Of a stretch of 64,000 nucleotides of DNA, positions 46,906 through 56,852 are shown piece after piece. The notes beneath the pieces are model-generated. The model was not told where the DNA came from. It did no database searches and saw only the letters and a program-made list of their open reading frames with translations. Origin of the DNA: Hyphococcus sp. (GTDB lineage Bacteria; Pseudomonadota; Alphaproteobacteria; Caulobacterales; Parvularculaceae); NCBI GenBank assembly GCA_028281665.1, contig JANQJK010000019.1, positions 39,856 to 103,855 of the forward strand, in the 5' to 3' direction. Numbering within the stretch: position 1 is the first letter of the stretch; every line of letters begins with the position of its first letter. The translations under genes and the position numbers were made by a program.

Positions 46906-48252
46906 TTGCCGAATAAAGAAACCGCTATTGTCGTGCATCCCGCTTTACGCGGCGATGCGGGCGCGCGCGCGCCGTCCGCGCGGCTGGAGGAGGCTGTCGG
47001 GCTCGCCGCCGCGATTGATCTCGACGTCGTTCACGATGAAGTCGCGACCGTCAATGCGCCCCGCGCGGCAACGCTGATCGGCGGCGGCAAGATTGACGAG
47101 CTTCGCGCCCGGCTTGACGCAATGGACCCGCGCCCGGGCCTCGTAATCATCGATGGCGCGCTGAGCCCGGTCCAGCATCGAAACCTCGAAAAAGCCTTCG
47201 ACGCCAAGGTGCTTGATCGGACGGCGTTGATCCTTGAAATTTTCGGGGCTCGCGCGCAGACGGCCGAGGGGCGCTTGCAGGTTGATCTCGCCCATCTCGA
47301 ATACCAGCGGTCGCGGCTGGTTCGGTCGTGGACGCACCTTGAACGCCAGCGCGGCGGCGCCGGTTTCCTCGGCGGCCCAGGCGAGCGCCAGATTGAGTCC
47401 GACCGCCGCGCTCTTGACGACAAGATCGTTCGTTTGCGGAAAAAACTGGAAGACGTTCGCAGAACGCGCACGCTTCAGCGCGCAAAACGCAAACGGGCGC
47501 CGCATCCGGTCGTCGCCCTTGTCGGATACACGAACGCGGGCAAATCAACGCTGTTCAACCGGATGACAAAATCGGCCGTAAAGGCGGAAGATCTTCTTTT
47601 TGCAACGCTCGATCCGACAATGCGTGCGATTGATCTGCCAAGCGGGCTGCGGGTCGTCCTTTCCGACACGGTGGGGTTTATCTCCGATCTGCCGACGCAA
47701 CTCGTCGCCGCGTTTCGCGCAACCCTTGAAGAAGTGCTGGAGGCGGATATCATTGTTCACGTTCGAGACATTGCGCATCCCGACAGCGATGCGCAGCGTT
47801 CGGACGTCATTGACGTTCTTTCAGCCTTAGGGGTCGGCGACGATGACGAACGCCCCGTCATCGAAGCGTTGAACAAGCTGGACCTCATGGATGCCGACGA
47901 CAAAGGCACGGTTGAGGCGATTGCGCGCACAGCGCCCGCAATCGGCGCTATCGAAAACCCGGCCCGCGTTGCGCTTTCCGCGGTCGGCGGCGAGGGGGTC
48001 GCCGCGCTCCTCTCCAAGATCGAGAGCACGCTGACCGCCGCGCATATTGTGGCGCATATCCGGCTTCCCGCCCATGACGGCGCTGCCCGGGCATGGCTCT
48101 TTTCGCGCGCGGAAATACTTGGCGAACAGGCGGCCGGCGCCGAAACGCTCATTACCGCGCGCATGTCGCGAAAAACGGAAGGTCAGTTTTTCAAGGAGTT
48201 TCCTGACGCCAAATATGACGACGCGGCAAGCGCGGACAGACAACGCGCATGA
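46906..48252 (+). CDS. hflX: ribosome-associated GTPase HflX
   Basis: HflX (448 aa) splits stalled ribosomes. The start is TTG at 46906, within a normal distance of hfq. The N-terminal glycine-rich domain has ATLIGGGKIDELRARL and DGALSPVQHRNLEKAF then DRTALILEIFGARAQTAEGRLQVDLAHLEYQRSR. The G1 loop GYTNAGKS is at residues 207-214, G3 DTVGFI and G4 NKLD follow. The stop codon overlaps the next gene start (48249-48252), so the two are translationally coupled. Confidence 0.95.
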   Translation: MPNKETAIVVHPALRGDAGARAPSARLEEAVGLAAAIDLDVVHDEVATVNAPRAATLIGGGKIDELRARLDAMDPRPGLVIIDGALSPVQHRNLEKAFDAKVLDRTALILEIFGARAQTAEGRLQVDLAHLEYQRSRLVRSWTHLERQRGGAGFLGGPGERQIESDRRALDDKIVRLRKKLEDVRRTRTLQRAKRKRAPHPVVALVGYTNAGKSTLFNRMTKSAVKAEDLLFATLDPTMRAIDLPSGLRVVLSDTVGFISDLPTQLVAAFRATLEEVLEADIIVHVRDIAHPDSDAQRSDVIDVLSALGVGDDDERPVIEALNKLDLMDADDKGTVEAIARTAPAIGAIENPARVALSAVGGEGVAALLSKIESTLTAAHIVAHIRLPAHDGAARAWLFSRAEILGEQAAGAETLITARMSRKTEGQFFKEFPDAKYDDAASADRQRA

Positions 48253-49058
48253 TCGTCGACCCGGACAAAGTTGCGTCAATCATTGAAGAGGTTGCAGAAG
48301 CTGAAATCGCCACGCGGTTCGGCAAGCTCGCAAAAGGCGAGATCGACACCAAATCGGGCCCCAATGATTTTGTGACGGAGGCAGATCGCGCGGCCGAGAG
48401 CGCCCTTCGGCGCGCGCTCGCCGGTTTGTATCCGGGCGTAGGGTTTATCGGAGAGGAAGGCGCCGCGGCGGAGCCCGCTATACTGGAAGCGCTTCACGGC
48501 GACGGCGCCTTCTGGATCGTCGATCCGCTGGACGGCACACGGAACTTCGTTCAGCGCCGTCGCGAATTTGCGACCATTGTCGCGTTCGTTGTTGACGGCG
48601 TAACCCGGTGCGGCTGGATCTACGCCATTCCCGACAGGAAATTTGCGATAGCCTCCAAGGGTGACGGCGCGACATGGGACAGCGACCGACTGACGCCATT
48701 GGCCGCTGCAAATACCGGCGTGCTGAGCGGGTTCCGGGCTATCGGCAATCTCGCCGAACCGTGGAGCACGACGATGGTTCCGAAGCTGCGTTCTCAATTT
48801 GTCACGCAAAGCGCGCGGTGCGCCGCTTATGCCTATATCCACCTGCTGACTGGCAAAAAAGATTTCGCGCTCTATTCCCGGTGCAGTCCCTGGGACCATG
48901 CGGCGGGTGTCCTGATGCTGGACGAAATCGGCGGGCGCGCCGCCTATCTTGACGACGACGGTCCCTACCGACCGGTTGCGACGCAGGGAAGGCCGCTGCT
49001 CGTCGCCGGCAATGGGTCTGCCTTTGGGCGGGTCGCCGAGCGTTTGTCCGGGCATTAG
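48249..49058 (+). CDS. inositol-monophosphatase-family phosphatase (possibly histidinol-phosphatase)
   Basis: This 269-aa member of the lithium-sensitive phosphatase family has metal-site motifs GEE at residues 68-70 and DPLDGT at 92-97, plus the C-terminal SPWDHAAGVLMLDEIGG. Enzymes of this family dephosphorylate inositol phosphate, histidinol phosphate or PAP. In alphaproteobacteria a related HisN is the histidinol-phosphatase, but no his genes are nearby here. The ATG overlaps the hflX stop by 4 bp, which suggests co-expression rather than shared function. Confidence 0.85.
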   Translation: MIVDPDKVASIIEEVAEAEIATRFGKLAKGEIDTKSGPNDFVTEADRAAESALRRALAGLYPGVGFIGEEGAAAEPAILEALHGDGAFWIVDPLDGTRNFVQRRREFATIVAFVVDGVTRCGWIYAIPDRKFAIASKGDGATWDSDRLTPLAAANTGVLSGFRAIGNLAEPWSTTMVPKLRSQFVTQSARCAAYAYIHLLTGKKDFALYSRCSPWDHAAGVLMLDEIGGRAAYLDDDGPYRPVATQGRPLLVAGNGSAFGRVAERLSGH

Positions 49059-49201
49059 GGCCTGCGCAAAGCGCGGCTTTTAAATCAAGTTTGATCAAAT
49101 TTTTCTATCACGATCAGCCAAGCCTGCGCGGCGCCTGTTCGGGCTGGAAATCCTATTGTACAGTGCTGCCGGGAGAGTTGTGTAAGTAACGGGGCGCATA
49201 G

Positions 49202-50842
49202 ATGACCGGAAAATCTGAGGGCCTGTTCAGGGTCTCGCCACAATTCGCAATTGCCGCTGTGTTTTTCGCGGCCGCGTGCAGCAATAGCGGGGGCGGCGGA
49301 AGCACGACAGCTCCGCCTCCGCCGCCACCGTCGTCGGGTCCAACATGGACGCCGGGTGTTTTCGAAGCGGCGAGCCAGTTCGAAGATCGCTGTCAGGTTG
49401 TGCGCACCGGCGTCGATATTGAAGGCAACACGTTTCCCGACATGGCGGGCTCGACGCTTGAAGAGAACTTCTGGTTGCGGTCATGGACCAATGAGACCTA
49501 TTTGTGGAATGACGAGGTCACTGACCAGGACCCGGCAAACTTTTCCAGCCGGGTCGCATATTTTGATGTTCTGAAGACGGAGGAACTCACGCCTTCAGGC
49601 GAGGAAAAGGATGATTTTCACTTTTCGCAGCCGACGGAAGAGTATCTTGCCACGCGAAACTCCGCGCCGAGCGCAACCTATGGCGCGAGGTTAATTGCAT
49701 TCTCAACGGCGCCGCCGCGGGATTTTCGTATTCTTTACACGGAGCCGAATTCACCCGCGTCCACCGTTGTCATGGGGCTTCCCAATTTTGTCCGCGGCGC
49801 GAGAATTCTCGAAGTTGACGGCGTCGACCTCGTCAATGCGCCGACACAGACCGAGGTTGATATGATCAATGCCGGGCTGTTTCCCGAGAGCGCCGGCGAG
49901 ACCCATACATTCATGGTGCAGGATCCCGGCGCCGCGTCGCCGCGCATGATCACCTTAATGTCGGTCGATCTGGCGTCGAAGCCGGTAAACCGGATGCGGA
50001 CGATCAATACCGCAACGGGGCCGGTCGGATATATGTTGCTGAACACATTCAGCCCGTTTGCAACCGAGAAGGAAATCGCTGACGCAATTTCTGCGCTGAG
50101 GGCGGATGGCGTCAACGATCTCATCCTTGACCTGCGTTATAATGGAGGGGGGCTGCTTAACGTCGCCGCACAGCTTGGCTTTCAGATTGCGGGCGCCGCG
50201 CGCACGAACGGCCGCGTATTTGAAAATCTGCGGTTCAACGCCGACGCCGGCGGCGTCAACCCGGTAACCGGTGAGACAGACAATTCAGTGCCGTTTTATT
50301 CAACGGGGCTCGGGTTTTCCGTGGCGAATGGAACGCCGCTTCAAAGTCTCGATCTGCCGCGTGTTTTCGTTCTTTCGACGGACAGCACATGCAGCGCAAG
50401 CGAGGCTGTCGTAAACGGTCTTCGCGGCATTGATGTTGAGGTGATTTTAATCGGTTCAACCACATGCGGTAAGCCGTTCGGATTTTATCCTACCGACAAT
50501 TGCGGGGAGACTTACTTCAGCATCCAGTTCCAGGGGATTAATGACAAGGGATTTGGGGATTACACCGATGGCTTTAAGCCCGCCAATTCCAGTGCGGTGT
50601 TTCCGATCTCCGTTCCTGGTTGCGCGGTTGCGGATGATCTTGAAACCGAACTTGGCGATGAAACGGAAGCGATGCTCGCGGCTGCGTTGCAGTTTCGCGC
50701 CAACGGCACATGCCCGACGCCGCCGCCCTCGCCAAAGCCGGGCTCATTTGCAAAAACGTCGGAAGGCCTCAAAACGCCAATCGACATTATGCCGACGCGG
50801 GACGTTTATGCGACGAACCGCGATATGACGTTGCCCGAGTAA
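49202..50842 (+). CDS. S41-family serine protease, lipoprotein
   Basis: This 546-aa protein has a lipoprotein-type signal (lipobox AAAC, Cys26), then a Gly/Ser and poly-Pro linker (30-45). A PDZ-like part contains VRGARILEVDGVDLVNAP. The C-terminal-processing-peptidase core contains DLILDLRYNGGGLL, the candidate nucleophile Ser398 in TCSASEAV, and a candidate general-base Lys424 in TTCGKPFG. It is probably an envelope-anchored protease. Cysteines near the active site could form a disulfide, which fits the periplasm. The small lipoprotein gene downstream, separated by 11 bp, may be co-transcribed. Confidence 0.85.
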   Translation: MTGKSEGLFRVSPQFAIAAVFFAAACSNSGGGGSTTAPPPPPPSSGPTWTPGVFEAASQFEDRCQVVRTGVDIEGNTFPDMAGSTLEENFWLRSWTNETYLWNDEVTDQDPANFSSRVAYFDVLKTEELTPSGEEKDDFHFSQPTEEYLATRNSAPSATYGARLIAFSTAPPRDFRILYTEPNSPASTVVMGLPNFVRGARILEVDGVDLVNAPTQTEVDMINAGLFPESAGETHTFMVQDPGAASPRMITLMSVDLASKPVNRMRTINTATGPVGYMLLNTFSPFATEKEIADAISALRADGVNDLILDLRYNGGGLLNVAAQLGFQIAGAARTNGRVFENLRFNADAGGVNPVTGETDNSVPFYSTGLGFSVANGTPLQSLDLPRVFVLSTDSTCSASEAVVNGLRGIDVEVILIGSTTCGKPFGFYPTDNCGETYFSIQFQGINDKGFGDYTDGFKPANSSAVFPISVPGCAVADDLETELGDETEAMLAAALQFRANGTCPTPPPSPKPGSFAKTSEGLKTPIDIMPTRDVYATNRDMTLPE

Positions 50843-50853
50843 CGGTTATCTAA

Positions 50854-51213
50854 ATGCGCGTGATTTTGAAACTATGTTCGATGCTTGCAGGCGCCGCGAT
50901 TTTGGCCGGCTGCCAGACCCACAACGCGCCGGAGCCTGCGGTTCTCGAAAGCGTCGACGACGCTACAATGTCCGCGCTGCACGCGGCGCTTGCGGACGCT
51001 ATGGGACGAGCCAGGGTCGAACTTGGACCCGGCGATCTCACAACCGACTCGATCATTACGGTTTTGCCGCCCCCGCTAGCTCCCCAGGAAGATCGCAGCC
51101 TCGCGAAGCCGACATATTTTGACCTGATGAAGGCCAATGGCGGCTGCATTTTGGCGAACCGCGAAACGGGCGCTGAATATCCGCTCAAGGGCGTTTCGTG
51201 TCGGCGGCTTTAG
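50854..51213 (+). CDS. small lipoprotein of unknown function
   Basis: This 119-aa protein has a lipoprotein signal (MLAGAAILAGCQ, lipid-carrying Cys20). The mature part is helical at first (ALHAALADAMGRARVELGPGDL), then SIITVLPPP, and ends in a short Cys-containing region (GGCILANRETGAEYPLKGVSCRRL) that could hold a disulfide. I do not recognise the family. It follows the S41 protease gene by 11 bp on the same strand and may be its partner or inhibitor, but nothing in the sequence shows this. It converges on cysNC with a 10-bp gap. Confidence 0.65.
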   Translation: MRVILKLCSMLAGAAILAGCQTHNAPEPAVLESVDDATMSALHAALADAMGRARVELGPGDLTTDSIITVLPPPLAPQEDRSLAKPTYFDLMKANGGCILANRETGAEYPLKGVSCRRL

Positions 51214-51223
51214 TCGCGCCCGC

Positions 51224-53131
51224 TCATACGCTGAGATAGCCGCGTTCGCGCAGATACTCGACGATCTGGTCGGCGGCGTCTGCGGCTGCGATGTCCGAGG
51301 TATCGACGTCGATCTCCGCCGATTGCGGCGCCTCATAAGGCGAATCGATGCCGGTGAAGTTCTTGATTTCGCCGCGCCGCGCTTTGACGTAGAGGCCTTT
51401 AACGTCGCGTCTCTCGCAGACTTCCAGCGGCGTTGAGATATAGACTTCAACGAATTCCCCGTCCGCCATCAGATCCCGCGCCATGCGCCGCTCGGACTGA
51501 AAGGGCGAAATGAAGGAAACGCAGACGATCAGGCCGGCGTCCGCCATCAGTTTTGCGGCCTCGGCCACGCGGCGAATGTTTTCGACCCGGTCTTCGTTCG
51601 TAAAGCCGAGATCCTTGTTCAGACCATGGCGGACATTGTCGCCATCAAGCGTGTAGGTATGGCGGCCAAGGTCGTGCAGGCGCTTTTCGACAAGATTTGC
51701 GACGGTAGATTTGCCGGAGCCGGAAAGCCCGGTGAACCACAAGACGCAAGGGCGCTGGTGCTTTGCGTTGGCGCGCGCCTTCTTGTCGATATCGAGATCC
51801 TGCCAGTGAACGTTTTGGGCGCGGCGCAGGGAGAAGTCGATCAGCCCCGCGCCGATCGTTGCGTTTGACCTTTTATCGATCAGAATGAACGAGCCCGTCT
51901 TCCTGTTCTCCTTATACGAATCAAAGGCGATCGGCGCCGACAGGGCGAAATTGCAGAACCCGACTTCGTTGAGTTCCAAGGTCTTGCCGGACATGTGCTC
52001 CAGCGTATTGACGTTGACTTTGTGTTTAAGTTCGGTCGCGGTGGCGGAGACTATGCGGTTCGCGGTCTTCAACAGATATTGTCGCCCGGGGTAGAGTTTA
52101 TCCTCCGCCATCCAGAGGATATGCGCGGCGAACTGGTCGGTCTGTTCGGCCGGCGCGTTGCCGGCGCATATGACGTCGCCGCGGGATATGTCGATCTCAT
52201 CTTCGAGCGTAACCGTTACCGCCATGTCGGGCCCGGCCTCGGCGAGGTCGCCGTCCATGGTGACGATGGACTTCACCCGGGACCGTTTGGCTGACGGGAC
52301 AACGACAATCTCGTCGCCGGGCTTTACCGACCCGCTGGCGATTGTCCCCGAGAACCCCCGGAAATCGAGGTTCGGCCGGTTCACCCACTGCACGGGCAGG
52401 CGGAAGGCTTTGTCGACGGCGTCGCCGCGCACATCGACCGTTTCGAGATAGGGCAGGAGCGCCGGGCCGTTGTGCCACGGCGTTTTTGCGCTCTTGGCGG
52501 TGATGTTGTCGCCTTCGAGGGCTGACATGGGAATGCAGACAATCGATTCGAAACCGAGTTCTTCTGCAAACGCGCGGTACTCCGCTTCGATTGCGTTGAA
52601 CGTGGTCTCCGAATAGCCGACGAGATCCATCTTGTTGATGGCGACGACGATATGGCGAATGCCGAGCAGGGAGACGATGTAAGAGTGCCGGCGGGTCTGT
52701 GTGAGGACGCCTCTGCGCGCATCGATCAGAATGACGGCAAGGTCGGCGGTGGATGCGCCGGTCGCCATGTTGCGCGTATATTGCTCATGGCCCGGCGTAT
52801 CCGCGACAATGAACTTTCGCTTTTCCGTTGAGAAAAAACGGTACGCGACGTCGATTGTAATGCCTTGCTCGCGTTCCGCAGCGAGGCCGTCGACCAGAAG
52901 CGCGAAATCGATCTTTTCGCCCTGGGTTCCGTGTTTTTTGGTATCGCTTTCAAGCGCCGCAAGCTGATCGTCGTAAATCAGCTTGGAATCGTAAAGCAGG
53001 CGGCCAATAAGCGTCGACTTGCCGTCGTCGACGCTGCCGCATGTGATGAAGCGCAACAGGCCCTTGTTTTCGTGGGCGCGCAGATACTCCGCGACGTCGT
53101 CGGAAGGTTTGATCAGCGTCGTTTGCGACAT
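51224..53131 (-). CDS. cysNC: CysN-CysC fusion: sulfate adenylyltransferase GTPase subunit plus APS kinase
   Basis: This 635-aa bifunctional protein activates sulfate. The N-terminal EF-Tu-like GTPase (CysN) has GSVDDGKS at residues 32-39 and a [12 protein letters not shown] switch. It couples GTP hydrolysis to APS formation by CysD. The C-terminal APS kinase (from about residue 460) has GLSGSGKS (468-475) and [10 protein letters not shown], and converts APS to PAPS. A CysNC fusion is common in alphaproteobacteria. It follows cysD with no intergenic base (cysD stop 53132-53134, ATG at 53131), so the pair is translationally coupled. Confidence 0.97.
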   Translation of the reverse strand: MSQTTLIKPSDDVAEYLRAHENKGLLRFITCGSVDDGKSTLIGRLLYDSKLIYDDQLAALESDTKKHGTQGEKIDFALLVDGLAAEREQGITIDVAYRFFSTEKRKFIVADTPGHEQYTRNMATGASTADLAVILIDARRGVLTQTRRHSYIVSLLGIRHIVVAINKMDLVGYSETTFNAIEAEYRAFAEELGFESIVCIPMSALEGDNITAKSAKTPWHNGPALLPYLETVDVRGDAVDKAFRLPVQWVNRPNLDFRGFSGTIASGSVKPGDEIVVVPSAKRSRVKSIVTMDGDLAEAGPDMAVTVTLEDEIDISRGDVICAGNAPAEQTDQFAAHILWMAEDKLYPGRQYLLKTANRIVSATATELKHKVNVNTLEHMSGKTLELNEVGFCNFALSAPIAFDSYKENRKTGSFILIDKRSNATIGAGLIDFSLRRAQNVHWQDLDIDKKARANAKHQRPCVLWFTGLSGSGKSTVANLVEKRLHDLGRHTYTLDGDNVRHGLNKDLGFTNEDRVENIRRVAEAAKLMADAGLIVCVSFISPFQSERRMARDLMADGEFVEVYISTPLEVCERRDVKGLYVKARRGEIKNFTGIDSPYEAPQSAEIDVDTSDIAAADAADQIVEYLRERGYLSV

Positions 53132-54283
53132 CTAGAAATACCCTTCCTGCTTTTTCTTCTCCATCGACGCCGACTGGTCATGGTCGATGACGCGTCCTTC
53201 GCGCTCTGACGAACGTGCGAGGAGCATTTCCTGAATAACATCCGGCAAGGTGGTCGCGGTGGACTGGTTTGCGCCGGTGAGCGGATAACAGCCGAGCGTG
53301 CGGAAACGCACCATTTCGTTGCGCGGGGTTTGCCCGTCGAGGGGCATGCGGTCATCGTCCACCATCAGCATGACGCCGTCGCGCTCGATAACCGGGCGCT
53401 CCTCGGCAAAGTAAACGCCGGGCAGCTTGATGTTTTCGCGGTAGATGTACTGCCAGATATCGAGTTCCGTCCAGTTCGAGATCGGGAAGGCGCGGATGGT
53501 CTGCCCGTTGGAGATGCGCGCATTGTAAATCGACCAAAGCTCAGGACGCTGATTTTTCGGATCCCAGCGATGCCCGGGAGAGCGAAACGACAGGATGCGC
53601 TCTTTCGCGCGGGATTTTTCCTCGTCGCGGCGCCCGCCGCCAAAGGCCGCGTCAAAGCCATGCTTGTCGAGCCCCTGGCGCAGGCTCTGTGTCAGCATGA
53701 CGTCGGTATAGATCTGAGAGCCGTGGCTGAAAGGCGTAATGCCCTGACGAACCCCGTCTTCGTTGATGTGCACGATCAGATCGAAGCCGAGTTCCTTAAC
53801 GACCGCGTCGCGAAATTCGATCGTTTCGCGGAAATTCCATGTGGTGTCGATATGCATGAGCGGAAAGGGCGCCTTGCCGGGATAGAACGCCTTTCGCGCC
53901 AGATGCAGCATCACGGTGGAGTCTTTGCCTATGGAATAGAGCATCACCGGATTTTCGGTTTCGGCGACGACCTCGCGCATGATGTGGATCGCTTCCGCTT
54001 CCAGCCGGTCCAGATGGGTCATCCTCTGCTTGCTGATGATTTCGCCGGTCGCCGCTGGCGATGTGCTACCGGAAGCGCCAACGGGCGCCGGCGCCTCGGC
54101 TTCCAGCGCCGCGAGCCGCTCTTTCGCGGTTTCCAGCGTCTTGAGCGTGCACTGGCCGCCGCTTTCCAGCCGCGCGATGGCCTTGCCGTCGTTGAAGAGT
54201 TTGCGAGAGACCGTGGACACCGAAAGGCCGGTGGACTCCGCTGCGGACTTCGCCCGCTCAATGATGCTGCTGATTTCACTCAT
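53132..54283 (-). CDS. cysD: sulfate adenylyltransferase subunit CysD with an N-terminal helix-turn-helix-like domain
   Basis: CysD makes APS from sulfate and ATP. The enzyme part starts at residue 87 ([19 protein letters not shown]), contains the PP-loop [19 protein letters not shown], and ends in KKKQEGYF, all typical of the roughly 300-aa enzyme. Unusually, an 86-residue extension precedes it. Residues 4-62 ([20 protein letters not shown], then [20 protein letters not shown]) look like a phage/XRE-type DNA-binding domain. An Ala/Pro/Gly/Ser linker follows (64-82). No stop or frameshift separates the parts. An internal start at 54025 has a close-spaced AGAGG and could give plain CysD. The gene's promoter carries repeated motifs, so self-binding is a reasonable hypothesis. 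Regulation is inferred, not shown. Confidence 0.9.
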   Translation of the reverse strand: MSEISSIIERAKSAAESTGLSVSTVSRKLFNDGKAIARLESGGQCTLKTLETAKERLAALEAEAPAPVGASGSTSPAATGEIISKQRMTHLDRLEAEAIHIMREVVAETENPVMLYSIGKDSTVMLHLARKAFYPGKAPFPLMHIDTTWNFRETIEFRDAVVKELGFDLIVHINEDGVRQGITPFSHGSQIYTDVMLTQSLRQGLDKHGFDAAFGGGRRDEEKSRAKERILSFRSPGHRWDPKNQRPELWSIYNARISNGQTIRAFPISNWTELDIWQYIYRENIKLPGVYFAEERPVIERDGVMLMVDDDRMPLDGQTPRNEMVRFRTLGCYPLTGANQSTATTLPDVIQEMLLARSSEREGRVIDHDQSASMEKKKQEGYF

Positions 54284-54386
54284 CGTGGGATTATGCCCAT
54301 TAATTTTGCTTAAATCGTAAAATTTTCCCGTGAAAACGGGCTATAAGAGGCATTTCGTGGCAGTTCAAGCGAGAAATCGTGGGATT
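54282..54386 (-). promoter_or_regulatory. cysD promoter with repeated operator-like motif
   Basis: On the minus strand a promoter with TTGAAC (54368-54363) and TATAGC (54345-54340) has 17-bp spacing. An 11-base motif, atcgtgggatt on the plus strand, occurs exactly at 54282-54292 (over the cysD start codon) and at 54376-54386 (just upstream of the -35). Related sequences lie at 54312-54325 (aaatcgtaaaattt) and 54352-54365 (between -35 and -10). A 5-bp stem-loop (54327-54331 with 54336-54340) sits near the expected transcript start. Confidence 0.5.
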
Positions 54387-54463
54387 TACCCCAAAAAATC
54401 TATCGAACGGGTTTGCATTTAGTCCCCGATCGGCCATGACCGGCGCGCGGGTAAGGGCCGGTG

Positions 54464-55213
54464 ATGGACGTCGAGCTTTGGAAAATTGGATTGCTGTTCG
54501 CCACCGGCATCGTTTCCGGCTGGATCAACGTGCTCGCCGGCGGCGGGTCTATCCTGTCCGTGCCGGTCATGGTGTTCCTCGGGCTGCCGGGTCCGGTCGC
54601 CAATGGCACTAATCGCATCGGGATTATTGCGCAGAACATTTTTGCGGTCTGGGGTTTCTTCCGGAAAGGGTTTTCCGACTTCCGTCTCAGCGCGACGCTG
54701 GCGGCATGCGCATCGGTCGGGGCGTTTTTTGGCGCGTTTCTCGGCGCGCGCCTTGACGGCGTCTGGTTCGAGCGGACGCTTGCGGTGATCATGCTTGGTG
54801 TCGTCGCGGTGATGATGACGGGCGCCGGACAGAAGAAAAAACAGAACGAAGGGGAGGCGCGCAATATCGCGCTTGGCCATGTTCTGATGGTCGGCGCCGG
54901 GTTCTGGGGCGGTTTTATACAAATCGGGGTCGGGTTTATCCTGATGCCGATCCTCAACCGGGTCATGGGTCTCGATCTTGTGCGCACCAATATGCACAAG
55001 GTTTTCATCGCGCTGACATTTTCGGTCGTGGCGCTCAGTGTTTTTGCTTCGCAGGTTGAAATCGAGTGGGTGCTTGGCGTCGCGCTCGCCGCCGGTTTTG
55101 CTGTGGGCGGCTGGCTCGGCGCCGGCGCCGCCATCGCCAGGGGAGAGGCGCTGATCAAACGGGTTTTCTACATCGCTCTGGCGGCCATGGCAGTTAAGTT
55201 GTTGTTTTTCTGA
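54464..55213 (+). CDS. TauE/SafE-family sulfite or sulfonate exporter-like membrane protein
   Basis: This protein of about 249 aa has eight or so hydrophobic helices. It carries the family signature [38 protein letters not shown] near the start and a second, related half. Members export sulfite, sulfoacetate or similar organosulfur anions; others are of unknown function. AAGGG at 54453-54457 precedes the ATG at 54464, though GTG at 54461 is in frame. It is divergent from cysD across a control region with repeated motifs, which supports a sulfur-related role. Confidence 0.8.
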   Translation: MDVELWKIGLLFATGIVSGWINVLAGGGSILSVPVMVFLGLPGPVANGTNRIGIIAQNIFAVWGFFRKGFSDFRLSATLAACASVGAFFGAFLGARLDGVWFERTLAVIMLGVVAVMMTGAGQKKKQNEGEARNIALGHVLMVGAGFWGGFIQIGVGFILMPILNRVMGLDLVRTNMHKVFIALTFSVVALSVFASQVEIEWVLGVALAAGFAVGGWLGAGAAIARGEALIKRVFYIALAAMAVKLLFF

Positions 55214-55313
55214 TATAAGTTTTCCAGAGGCGGTTTGCCGCCGGTTTTCCCCATGGACAGCCTGTCGCAGGCGGCCCATGTACGCGCCGAATTCAAAAGC
55301 AGCGAGGAAAACG

Positions 55314-56846
55314 ATGATCACCCACGATGTTCGCGCCCATCGGTCGAAGGACAATCTGAAACGCGAGGACCAGCTGGCCTGGAAGATCGCAGAGGTCGCC
55401 GCGGACCCGGTCGCCGTCGAAGACGACGTAACCGACATGATCATCAACCGCATCATCGACAATGCGTCCGTGGGGATCGCGTCGCTCAACCGGGCGTCGA
55501 TCAAATCAGCGCGGGCGATGGCGAATGCGCATCTGCGCGATGGCGGCGCAACGCTGTTTGGCCTCCCTGCGGAACACCGCGTGTGCGCCGAGTGGGCTGC
55601 GTGGGCGAACGGCACGGCGGTGCGCGAACTTGATTTCCACGACACGTTTCTCGCCGCTGAATATTCCCATCCCGGCGACAACATCCCGCCGATCCTGGCC
55701 GTTGCGCAGCAGACCGGATGCGACGGGAACGCGCTCGTTCGCGGTATTGCGACAGGCTACGAAATTCAGGTCGACCTCGTGAAATCCATCTGTCTTCACG
55801 AGCACAAAATTGACCACATCGCCCATATCGGCCCGTCAGCCGCCGCCGGCGTCGGCACGCTGCTTGGTCTCGATACGGAGGTTATTTACCAATCGGTGCA
55901 GCAGGGCCTGCACACCACGGTCACAACCCGCCAGTCACGCAAGGGCGAAATCTCTTCATGGAAAGCGTTTGCGCCTGCCTATGCAGGCAAACAGGCGATT
56001 GAGGCGGTGGACCGCTGCATGCGCGGCGAGGGCGCGCCGAGCCCGATTTACGAGGGGGAAGATTCGGTTATCTCGTTTATCCTGAACGGCCGTACCGCGC
56101 GGGACAAAGGCGACAGCCCGTACGAGCCGACATATCATGTGCCGCTGCCCGGAAAAGGCGAAGCCAAGCGGGGCATCATGGACACCTATACGAAAGAGCA
56201 CTCTGCGGAATACCAGTCCCAGGCGCTGATCGATCTCGCCTTCCGTATGGGCAAGAAGATCGACGATTTCGACAAGGTCAAGTCAATCGTTCTGCATACG
56301 TCGCATCACACCCATTACGTGATCGGGACTGGTTCCGGCGATCCGCAGAAAATGGACCCGAACGCCAGCCGCGAAACGCTTGACCACTCCATTATGTATA
56401 TCTTCGCTGTGGCACTTCAGGACGGCGAATGGCATCACGTTCGTTCCTATGCGCCGGAGCGTGCGAAGCGCGAGGACACCGTTCGTCTGTGGCGCAAAAT
56501 CTCGACCATCGAGGACCCGGAATGGACGCGCCGCTATCACAGTCACGATCCGAACGAAAAGGCCTTCGGCGCGAAAGTCGTCATCACCATGGAAGACGGC
56601 TCGGAAATCGTCGATGAGCTTGGCATCGCCAATGCGCACCCGTTCGGCGCGCGGCCGTTCGGGCGACCGGAATATATCGGCAAGTTCAAGACGCTGACGG
56701 ACGACATCCTCGACAAGTCGGAATCCGATCGTTTTCTCGATCTCGTTCAGCGCCTGCCGAACCTTTCGGCGGAGGAGGTACTGCAACTCAATCCGGTTGC
56801 GCCGAGCGGGTATCTGCAGGAAAATCTGGTGAAAGGAATTTTCTAG
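55314..56846 (+). CDS. prpD: MmgE/PrpD family, 2-methylcitrate dehydratase
   Basis: PrpD (510 aa) dehydrates 2-methylcitrate in propionate oxidation. Family motifs include [35 protein letters not shown] sequence (here starting FGLPAEHR), [19 protein letters not shown], and [18 protein letters not shown]. The ATG at 55314 has GAGG 6 bp upstream, so I prefer it to 55278. With prpB and prpC further along, it identifies a methylcitrate-cycle operon. Neither acnD nor prpF, the alternative dehydratase pair, is present. Confidence 0.93.
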   Translation: MITHDVRAHRSKDNLKREDQLAWKIAEVAADPVAVEDDVTDMIINRIIDNASVGIASLNRASIKSARAMANAHLRDGGATLFGLPAEHRVCAEWAAWANGTAVRELDFHDTFLAAEYSHPGDNIPPILAVAQQTGCDGNALVRGIATGYEIQVDLVKSICLHEHKIDHIAHIGPSAAAGVGTLLGLDTEVIYQSVQQGLHTTVTTRQSRKGEISSWKAFAPAYAGKQAIEAVDRCMRGEGAPSPIYEGEDSVISFILNGRTARDKGDSPYEPTYHVPLPGKGEAKRGIMDTYTKEHSAEYQSQALIDLAFRMGKKIDDFDKVKSIVLHTSHHTHYVIGTGSGDPQKMDPNASRETLDHSIMYIFAVALQDGEWHHVRSYAPERAKREDTVRLWRKISTIEDPEWTRRYHSHDPNEKAFGAKVVITMEDGSEIVDELGIANAHPFGARPFGRPEYIGKFKTLTDDILDKSESDRFLDLVQRLPNLSAEEVLQLNPVAPSGYLQENLVKGIF

Positions 56847-56852
56847 GGCCCG

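Noticed and set aside
54419..55684. Minus-strand open frame across the exporter and prpD start
   Set aside because: It is antisense to two recognisable genes, and the composition is that of a shadow.
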